Source: an uncultured Clostridium sp. (GTDB lineage Bacteria; Bacillota; Clostridia; Lachnospirales; Lachnospiraceae). Taken from it: DNA of 9,771 bases. Positions 1 to 5,648 of the stretch are shown here, in pieces (position 1 is the first letter of the stretch; every line of letters starts with the position of its first letter). The notes beneath the pieces are model-generated. The model had not been told where the DNA came from. It worked only from the letters and a program-made list of their open reading frames with translations, and ran no database searches. The DNA is taken from the NCBI GenBank assembly GCA_945946715.1, contig CAMEWU010000077.1, positions 1-9,771 of the forward strand, written 5' to 3'. The position numbers and the translations under genes are program-made.

Positions 1-314
1 CCGGAGAATCTCTTCCGGATATTGAAAAGTGTAAGGCTTTGGCAGATGCGTTTGAAGTGTCACTGGATGAACTGGTAAATTATGAGAGTAAAGATTTTTC
101 AGAGCTTGGTGTTCCCCCAAAGGGAAAGCATATGTTTGGAGTTGTCAAGGTGGGAGATAAAGGGCAGGTTGTAATTCCGGCTAAGGCACGAAAGGTGTTT
201 GATATTAATCCTGGTGATAATCTGATTGTTTTAGGTGATGAAGGACAGGGAATCGCCATAATTAAGGAGAAAGGATTGCTTGATCTTTTAAATATGGCAA
301 GGCGAAATAAGTAA
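1..314 (+). CDS. XRE-AbrB fusion transcriptional regulator (5' truncated)
   Basis: This is the C-terminal part of a DNA-binding regulator. The reading frame is open to the left edge (first whole codon at base 3), so the TTG at 39 is not taken as the start. The first visible residues, G-E-S-L-P-D-I-E-K-C-K-A-L-A-D-A-F-E-V-S followed by L-D-E-L, are the typical end of an XRE/Cro helix-turn-helix domain. After a short linker, about bases 132-275 encode a SpoVT/AbrB swapped-hairpin domain, shown by V-G-D-K-G-Q-V-V-I-P-A-K-A-R and N-P-G-D-N-L-I-V-L. The combination suggests a dimeric or tetrameric regulator with two DNA-contacting modules. The next gene starts 46 bases downstream with no visible terminator, so the regulator may control its own operon with the DUF2871 gene. 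The family call is secure; the target is inferred. Confidence 0.88.
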   Translation, partial: GESLPDIEKCKALADAFEVSLDELVNYESKDFSELGVPPKGKHMFGVVKVGDKGQVVIPAKARKVFDINPGDNLIVLGDEGQGIAIIKEKGLLDLLNMARRNK

Positions 315-360
315 ATGATGTGAGACAGCAGAAGAATTTAAAAAGGAGACAAGAAAACAA

Positions 361-774
361 ATGAAAAAATATCTGAATCTATCACTAATCTATGCAATTG
401 CAGCTATGGCAGGCGGTGTGTTTTATCGGGAGTTTACGAAATTTAACGGATTTTCCGGAACAACTGTATTGGGAAAGGTACATACTCATTTTTTCTTACT
501 GGGAATGATGGTGTTCCTTCTGGTTGCATTATTTCAGACAAATTTGGATATTGAAAAACAGAAAATGTTTCGTGTGTTTCAAGTGGTATATAATATCGGT
601 GTACCGTTAACTGCTGTTATGATGTTGGTACGGGGAGTTACACAGGTTCTGGGTATGGAGCTTTCTAAGGGGTTCGATGCATCCATCTCAGGTATTGCAG
701 GAATTGGTCATATTTTAACAGGATTGGGAATCATTTTATTGTTGCTGTCATTAAAAAAGAGCGCAAAATCCTGA
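361..774 (+). CDS. DUF2871 family four-helix membrane protein
   Basis: A 137-residue integral membrane protein matching the DUF2871 family as I know it; no biochemical function is established to my knowledge. Four membrane segments are visible at about residues 4-22, 43-60, 74-92 and 113-131, with a short lysine-rich tail. Polar residues at or near the helices are characteristic: the Y-R-E-F motif after helix 1 (22-25), H-T-H at the start of helix 2 (41-43), R91 after helix 3 and H117 in helix 4. The start is supported by AAGGAG at 343-348, 12 bases before the ATG, a rather long spacing. No promoter is evident in the 46-base gap after the XRE-AbrB gene, so co-transcription is likely. Several histidines in a small membrane bundle could bind a metal or haem, but that is inference only. 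Confidence 0.85.
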   Translation: MKKYLNLSLIYAIAAMAGGVFYREFTKFNGFSGTTVLGKVHTHFFLLGMMVFLLVALFQTNLDIEKQKMFRVFQVVYNIGVPLTAVMMLVRGVTQVLGMELSKGFDASISGIAGIGHILTGLGIILLLLSLKKSAKS

Positions 775-791
775 AATATGTTTATACTGGC

Positions 792-832
792 GTTTTTGAC
801 ATTCATTTGGTATAATAATAGTAGTTTTTGAC
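792..832 (+). repeat. Direct repeat GTTTTTGAC flanking the -10 box
   Basis: Two identical 9-base copies lie at 792-800 and 824-832, 32 bases apart start to start, about three helical turns. One is upstream of the extended -10 and one covers the predicted start site. This is what a direct-repeat operator would look like, but T-rich 9-mers can recur by chance and no regulator is known for it. Confidence 0.4.
808..816 (+). promoter_or_regulatory. Extended -10 promoter for the receiver/kinase operon
   Basis: TGGTATAAT is a perfect extended -10 (TGn plus consensus TATAAT), placing transcription start near base 823 and leaving a leader of about 44 bases before the ATG at 867. No good -35 lies at the expected distance (about 788-793 reads TGGCGT), which is tolerable for an extended -10 promoter. 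A TTGACA at 796-801 is only 9 bases upstream and cannot serve as its -35. The element is flanked by two copies of GTTTTTGAC (792-800 and 824-832). Confidence 0.65.
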
Positions 833-866
833 GAATTTTGATATTTGATTTGTAGAGGGGAATGTC

Positions 867-1643
867 ATGTATAACAAAAGAGTAAATGTACTGGTAATTG
901 ATGATGATTTGGCAACGCTGGAAACCATAAAACTTTACTTATCGGGGAATGCTATCGTGACCGCTGTTTCAAATGGCAGACAGGCTTTACAGCAGGTAAT
1001 TCAGCAGCAATTTGATGTGATTTTACTGGATATCGAAATGCCTGTAATGAATGGGTTTAAAACATTAGAGCAGCTTCGTAATCTGGAGGGATGTATTAAT
1101 ATTCCGGTTATCATGCTCACCGGAAAAAGTGATAAGTATTCGGTGATGAATTCCATTGCTATGGGAATCGATGGTTATTTGCTAAAACCGGTCAATAAAG
1201 ATGCACTGATTGAAAAAATTACTGAGGTCTGTGAAAAGAGACAACAGCATCAGGATAAAAAAGTTATATTAGCAATTGATGATGATATGTCTTATTTGAA
1301 GCAGTTAAATAGTTTTCTTCAAGAGGAATATCATGTGGTTATGATAAATTCTACAAAACTGGCTCTGGATTATCTGATAAGTCATATTCCGGATCTTATT
1401 TTATTGGATTATCAGATGCCACTTTTTAATGGTGTTGCCATGCTGAGCATGATTCGGCAGAACGAGAACTGCAAGAGTACACCTGTCATTGTTTTGTCTG
1501 GCTTTCTGGAACAGAAAGCTCTTTTGGAGTTTTATCAATATTCGCCTGCAGCATATTTGGTAAAACCAGTCAGTAAAGATATGCTTCTGGAAAAAATTGA
1601 ACAGGCATTGCTTCCGAATACGGAGAAAGGCGAGAACGTATGA
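867..1643 (+). CDS. Double-receiver (REC-REC) response regulator without output domain
   Basis: A 258-residue cytoplasmic protein made of two CheY-like receiver domains and nothing else. REC1 (about 5-123) has acidic pocket D12-D14, phospho-acceptor D55 (L-L-D-I-E-M-P), T85 and K107-P108. REC2 (about 131-250) has D138-D140, D181 (L-L-D-Y-Q-M-P), S211 and K233-P234. Both sets are complete, so both domains should accept phosphate. There is no DNA-binding, GGDEF, EAL or other effector domain. The start follows a G-rich ribosome site (GAGGGG, 855-860), and a strong extended -10 lies upstream. The stop overlaps the start of the hybrid kinase gene (ATGA, 1640-1643), implying translational coupling and a partner relationship. 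Likely roles, all inferred: a terminal acceptor acting by protein contact, or a phosphate sink that tunes the relay. Confidence 0.9.
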   Translation: MYNKRVNVLVIDDDLATLETIKLYLSGNAIVTAVSNGRQALQQVIQQQFDVILLDIEMPVMNGFKTLEQLRNLEGCINIPVIMLTGKSDKYSVMNSIAMGIDGYLLKPVNKDALIEKITEVCEKRQQHQDKKVILAIDDDMSYLKQLNSFLQEEYHVVMINSTKLALDYLISHIPDLILLDYQMPLFNGVAMLSMIRQNENCKSTPVIVLSGFLEQKALLEFYQYSPAAYLVKPVSKDMLLEKIEQALLPNTEKGENV

Positions 1644-4546
1644 ATCTGATTTTTCCGTATACCTTATTTACATGTTTTATATCAGCACTGTACATGTCTG
1701 TCAAGCAATATAAAAGGGAAGGATTAAAATACCCGGAGATTCGTCTTTTTTCGTTGCTGTGTTTTGCCAGCTCAATTTGGAGTCTGGGATTCTGGGGGGT
1801 AAATATCCAGACAGAACCAGATTATGCATACATTTTTCGTGCCATAGGAATGGTTGGTGTTTTTTCTTATCTGATTTTGACACAGTTGCTTGTCTGTTAT
1901 TTATCTGAAACATTAAAAGCATATGTATATCCTATTAGCGTGGTGGCTATTCTGGGATTCGTAATTTGTTATTTTATTGTTCAAAAGGACCAGGTTACAT
2001 ATCAATTAAGTGAAATAGGCATGACATATGAATTTAATCCCGGATTTTGGAATAATGCATATATGATATATTCTGTCGCAATTTCTATTAATATGTTCGG
2101 AAGTATTATGTATATGATGCTTCATACACATCGTAAGCGGGTACGTGTATTGGCACGTAAACTATTGCTGGCAGAGTTCATTGTTGTATTGGGGATGGTA
2201 TTTGACACGATCTATCCATTGCTGGGAAAACCGGCTATTCCCGGTAGTACTATTGGACAATTTATTGGCTTGCTCGTAGTGTATGAATCGATTTGTTTTA
2301 TGAGCCGTTCCCGGATTACGATAGACAATATGTCCACATATGTATATTCATCACTTACCACACCGGTTCTGGTCTATGATTATAATCATAGACTTCAGAT
2401 TGCAAATGATGTGGCTTATGGTTTTATTGGTCTGCGTGAGACGGAAATTGGAATGCTGGGTATTGATACACTTTTTTCCGTTCAGGATGAAGATGTGTTT
2501 GAGTTCAATGGTAAACGCAAAGATATAGATGTACTGTGCTACTATAATCAGACAAATTGTAATCTTTCTATCAGTAAGATTCACGATGATTATTTTGATG
2601 TAATTGGATATATTATCACAGTAACAGATCTTTCCGAACGTATTGAATATATAACCAAATTGGAACAGGCGATCAAGGAAGCGAAAAGTGCAAATCAGGC
2701 AAAGACTACCTTCCTTGCAAATATGTCCCATGAGATTCGTACTCCTATGAATGCGATTATCGGATTTACAGAGCTGGCGTTGAAAAAGGATATCAGCCAG
2801 GAGGTTCGGGAGTATATAGAAGGTATCCACCTGGCATCCCGTAATCTTTTAGCTATTATTAATGACATACTGGATATAACTAAAATCGAATCCGGTAAAA
2901 TGGAAATTATTCCGGACAATTATTATATGGCAGACCTTTTGGATGATGTTTCCTTAATTATTTCTCAACAGGCGATGAAGAAGGGCCTGGAATTCGTCAT
3001 GAAAACAGATGATCAGATTCCTACGAAGTTATTTGGCGATAAGGTGCGGTTACGAGGAGTGTTGATTAATATTCTGAATAATGCAGTGAAATATACCAAG
3101 GAAGGAACTGTTACCTTCGAAACAAAAATTCTGTCAAAAACATCAAGCAGAGTATATCTTGCTTTTATTGTAAGTGATACCGGAATGGGCATCCGTCCGG
3201 AAGACCAGAAAAACTTATTTAAGAGCTTCGAACGCTTTGACCAGCAGATTCATTCCGGAATAGAAGGTTCTGGTTTAGGCCTTTCTATTTCTAAGGCATA
3301 TATAAACTTGATGGGTGGTGAAATTACGGTTGAAAGTGAATATGGAAAAGGTTCCGTATTTACTATCCGAGTTGGACAGAAGGTAATTGATAATACTCCG
3401 TTACAGCATCAGTTTACGATTGACAGAGTAAAACAGATTGATTCCAACTCCAGCCAGCTTACCATTCATGATATACGTGTATTGTTGGTAGATGATAACC
3501 ATGTCAATTTAATGGTAGCCAAAGGACTGTTGAATTCTTATGGTCTTGCTGTTGATACGGCATCCAGTGGTGCGGATGCTATTGAATTGTGTCGCAATAC
3601 ACATTATCCTATTATATTTATGGATCAGATGATGCCGGAAATAGATGGTATCGAAGCAATGCGGCGGATTCGGGAAATGGATTCCTATTATGCCATGAAT
3701 GGAGAAGGAAAAATAATTGTACTAACTGCAGATGCTATTCGTGGTGCCAGAGAAAGTCTGCTTGCAAAGGGATTTGATGAATATCTGGGAAAACCAATGA
3801 ATCTAAAACAACTGGAGCGATTGCTAATTCAATTTCTTCCACCGGAGAAGGTTCAGATTACTTCATGTTCGAAAGAGGAAGAAGAAGAACAGAATGAGAG
3901 CGATAAGGCAAACATTTCTTTGGATTTGAATTATCTGCAAAAAACCATGCCTGAAATTGATGTGTCTTTTGGATTAGAAAATTGCGGTGGCAGCATTTCT
4001 GATTACTTGAATGTGTTAAAAATAAATTATACATATGGAAACAAGAATTTAAATGAGCTTGAAACCTATTTGAAGGAAAAAGATTATCAGAATTATACAA
4101 TTAAAGTTCATGCCATAAAGAGTACGACAAAGGGAATTGGAGCATTAGCGGTTTCAGATATGGCATTAAAGCAGGAAGAAGCAGGTCGTGCCGGTGAATA
4201 TGATTATATTTGTACCCATTTTGATGAACTTCGACGGAAATATGAAGCACAGCTTCAAGAAATCGGAGAAGTACTCCGTCACTATCATATGCTGGAAGAA
4301 GCGGTTCCGGATGCAGATAAAGAAATCCTTGACCGGGAAATGGTGGTAAATATCTTGACTAATATACGGAATCAAGTGAATGAATTTGCATTTGACCAGG
4401 TGTTTAAAATATTAGAAGATGTGAAAAAATATCCACTTTCCGAAGAGGATAGGGAATTGTTTCATAAAATAGAATCTTTCATGGATGAATTGGCAGTTGA
4501 TGATATTCGGCAGTTAATTGAAGATACCTTGCAGGAAGGTGATTAA
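1640..4546 (+). CDS. Membrane-bound hybrid histidine kinase (7TM-PAS-HisKA-HATPase-REC-HPt)
   Basis: A 968-residue hybrid sensor kinase. An N-terminal bundle of about seven membrane helices (residues 1-222) resembles the histidine kinase 7TM sensor class. It is followed by a PAS-like segment (about 231-335), a short coiled linker, HisKA with phospho-acceptor H364 in S-H-E-I-R-T-P, and a HATPase domain with N-box N477-N481, G1 box D513-T-G-M-G and G2 box G543-S-G-L-G. A receiver follows, with D618/D619, D662, T696 and K718. After a glutamate-rich linker (about 741-755) comes an HPt domain with H824 in H-A-I-K-S. The last 95 or so residues are an acidic helical tail I cannot assign. All relay residues are intact, so the order H364 to D662 to H824 and then to an external receiver is expected. 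Translation starts inside the end of the double-receiver gene, with AAAGG at 1626-1630. The ligand is unknown. Confidence 0.92.
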   Translation: MNLIFPYTLFTCFISALYMSVKQYKREGLKYPEIRLFSLLCFASSIWSLGFWGVNIQTEPDYAYIFRAIGMVGVFSYLILTQLLVCYLSETLKAYVYPISVVAILGFVICYFIVQKDQVTYQLSEIGMTYEFNPGFWNNAYMIYSVAISINMFGSIMYMMLHTHRKRVRVLARKLLLAEFIVVLGMVFDTIYPLLGKPAIPGSTIGQFIGLLVVYESICFMSRSRITIDNMSTYVYSSLTTPVLVYDYNHRLQIANDVAYGFIGLRETEIGMLGIDTLFSVQDEDVFEFNGKRKDIDVLCYYNQTNCNLSISKIHDDYFDVIGYIITVTDLSERIEYITKLEQAIKEAKSANQAKTTFLANMSHEIRTPMNAIIGFTELALKKDISQEVREYIEGIHLASRNLLAIINDILDITKIESGKMEIIPDNYYMADLLDDVSLIISQQAMKKGLEFVMKTDDQIPTKLFGDKVRLRGVLINILNNAVKYTKEGTVTFETKILSKTSSRVYLAFIVSDTGMGIRPEDQKNLFKSFERFDQQIHSGIEGSGLGLSISKAYINLMGGEITVESEYGKGSVFTIRVGQKVIDNTPLQHQFTIDRVKQIDSNSSQLTIHDIRVLLVDDNHVNLMVAKGLLNSYGLAVDTASSGADAIELCRNTHYPIIFMDQMMPEIDGIEAMRRIREMDSYYAMNGEGKIIVLTADAIRGARESLLAKGFDEYLGKPMNLKQLERLLIQFLPPEKVQITSCSKEEEEEQNESDKANISLDLNYLQKTMPEIDVSFGLENCGGSISDYLNVLKINYTYGNKNLNELETYLKEKDYQNYTIKVHAIKSTTKGIGALAVSDMALKQEEAGRAGEYDYICTHFDELRRKYEAQLQEIGEVLRHYHMLEEAVPDADKEILDREMVVNILTNIRNQVNEFAFDQVFKILEDVKKYPLSEEDRELFHKIESFMDELAVDDIRQLIEDTLQEGD

Positions 4547-5430
4547 CAGGTGCGTTTTTGACCATAGAAGAGCAAAGCTACGGTTCCGGGACCTGTGTGA
4601 CTTCCTATGGTAACTCCGATAGGAAAGATTTCAACTCTGCCATTTAGATTCTTAAAACGACGTTCTACAAGGCTCGCAACGGCTCTGGCATCTTCCATAC
4701 ATACAGAATGACACAGGTAACACTTTCCGGAATAATCAAGCCCATCCTGAGCGTATTGTTCCATTTGTTCCACAATTCTCTGTATGACTTTCTTCTTTGT
4801 ATAAACTCGTTCTTTAAGTACTAGTTCACCATTGCTATTTATATTCAGGAGAGGACAGATTTCCATAACAGAGCCGACAAAACCGGCTGTTTTGGAGATT
4901 CTTCCACCTTTGATATAGAAGCTTAAGTCTGTGGAAAAAAACCACTGGTGAAGGTTCAGTTTATGTTCTTCTGCCCATTGGTACAATTCATCAATACTCA
5001 TACCGGAATCCCGTAAGTCTGCCATAGTATCCATAAGAAGACCATATCCGCTGGAGGCACCAAGAGAATCTACCACATATATTTTTCGGTCAGGATAACG
5101 CTTCAAAAGCTGATCTCTTGCTACACATGCAAAATGGTATGACTTGGAGAGTCCTGATGAAAGAGTGACATGTAGAATATCATTTCCGGCCTCCAGATAC
5201 TTTTCAAAGAAAGATTCATATTCATCGACATGTATTGGAGCCGTTGTGACAGATTCCCCTCCAATCATTCTTCTGAAGAGTTCTTCCGGATATACAGATT
5301 CTCCCAAATCGTCCAGGTATTCATGACCGCCCAGCTCAAAATGAAAGCATAAGTATGGAATATTTCTTTTCATAAATCGTTTTATTGATAAATCAGCTGC
5401 AGAACAACAGCTTAAAATATAGTCTGCCAT
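4543..5430 (-). CDS. DegV family fatty-acid-binding protein
   Basis: A soluble two-lobed DegV (EDD fold) protein; family members bind a fatty acid, and several act as FakB-type carriers presenting it to a kinase for phospholipid synthesis. With M at 5430 as residue 1 (295 residues), the family signatures are V-T-L-S-S-G-L-S (88-95), Y-I-K-G-G-R-I-S (172-179) and the C-terminal S-H-T-G-P-G-T-V (277-284). The N-terminus reads S-C-C-S-A-A-D-L instead of the commoner T-D-S-T-A-D-L; I recall this form from clostridial relatives. An in-frame ATG at 5436 exists, but AAAGGA (5438-5443) is 1 base from it and 7 bases from the ATG at 5430, so the inner start is preferred. The gene is convergent with the kinase gene and shares its stop-codon region. 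No FakA-like kinase gene is in the window. Confidence 0.92.
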   Translation of the reverse strand: MADYILSCCSAADLSIKRFMKRNIPYLCFHFELGGHEYLDDLGESVYPEELFRRMIGGESVTTAPIHVDEYESFFEKYLEAGNDILHVTLSSGLSKSYHFACVARDQLLKRYPDRKIYVVDSLGASSGYGLLMDTMADLRDSGMSIDELYQWAEEHKLNLHQWFFSTDLSFYIKGGRISKTAGFVGSVMEICPLLNINSNGELVLKERVYTKKKVIQRIVEQMEQYAQDGLDYSGKCYLCHSVCMEDARAVASLVERRFKNLNGRVEIFPIGVTIGSHTGPGTVALLFYGQKRTC

Positions 5431-5437
5431 ATCCATG

Positions 5438-5443
5438 TCCTTT
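5438..5443 (-). promoter_or_regulatory. Ribosome binding site deciding the degV start
   Basis: On the minus strand this reads AAAGGA. It lies 7 bases before the ATG at 5430 and only 1 base before the ATG at 5436, so it favours the downstream start, giving an M-A-D-Y-I-L N-terminus as is usual for the family. Confidence 0.6.
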
Positions 5444-5465
5444 CATTCGTCAAAGAGTATCCTAT

Positions 5466-5471
5466 AGTATA
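5466..5471 (-). promoter_or_regulatory. Possible -10 box for degV
   Basis: The minus strand reads TATACT, one mismatch from TATAAT, about 35 bases upstream of the preferred degV start. The -35 region at the right distance (5494-5489, GTAACG) is poor and the whole stretch is AT-rich, so this is only a candidate. Confidence 0.3.
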
Positions 5472-5569
5472 TGATATAAGTGTATCACCGTTACTTTATA
5501 AATACAATCATGGGTTTTGTTATATCAAAAAAACAGATATGAAATCTATGAATTGTAAGAAATCTGCTA

Positions 5570-5598
5570 TTTAAAATCTCCCCAAGATACTGTATAAT
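5570..5598 (+). promoter_or_regulatory. Sigma-A-type promoter for the YfhO-like gene
   Basis: TTTAAA (5570-5575, four of six matches to the -35 consensus) and a perfect TATAAT (5593-5598) are separated by exactly 17 bases. Transcription would start near 5605, giving a leader of about 44 bases. It points away from degV, which makes the 5437-5648 gap a divergent promoter region. The rest of that gap is AT-rich, and I see no riboswitch or clear operator in it. Confidence 0.65.
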
Positions 5599-5606
5599 AT
5601 GTCACC

Positions 5607-5617
5607 AACCGAAGGTT
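5607..5617 (+). other. Small hairpin at the predicted 5' end of the YfhO-like transcript
   Basis: AACC-GAA-GGTT forms a perfect four-pair stem with a three-base loop, starting about two bases after the transcription start predicted from the -10 at 5593-5598. Such a structure could slow decay from the 5' end. The stem is short, and this role is inferred from position only. Confidence 0.3.
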
Positions 5618-5648
5618 ATTAGGAAAGTGTTTAATTTGGGAGTGAAAT

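Noticed and set aside
39..41. TTG at 39 as the start of the first gene
   Set aside because: The frame is open to the window edge, and the residues before this codon continue an XRE domain, so the gene starts outside the window.
753..797. A-rich to T-rich inverted repeat after the DUF2871 gene resembling a terminator
   Set aside because: Pairing needs a three-base bulge and a loop of about 25 bases, and there is no compact GC stem, so it is not a credible intrinsic terminator.
796..816. Consensus TTGACA followed by TATAAT
   Set aside because: The spacer is only 9 bases, far below the 16-18 needed for a sigma-A promoter; the -10 works better as an extended -10 on its own.
2351..2830. A 159-codon open frame on the minus strand inside the kinase gene
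   Set aside because: It lies opposite strongly conserved PAS and HisKA coding sequence, has no recognisable domain and no sensible ribosome site; a shadow frame.
4552..4562. An 11-base match (GCGTTTTTGAC) to the repeat at 790-800
   Set aside because: It encodes the end of degV and has no promoter context; most likely a chance T-rich match.
4561..4611. ACCATAG ... CTATGGT inverted repeat just past the kinase stop
   Set aside because: The arms are 7 bases with a loop of over 35 bases, no T-run follows, and it lies in degV coding sequence.
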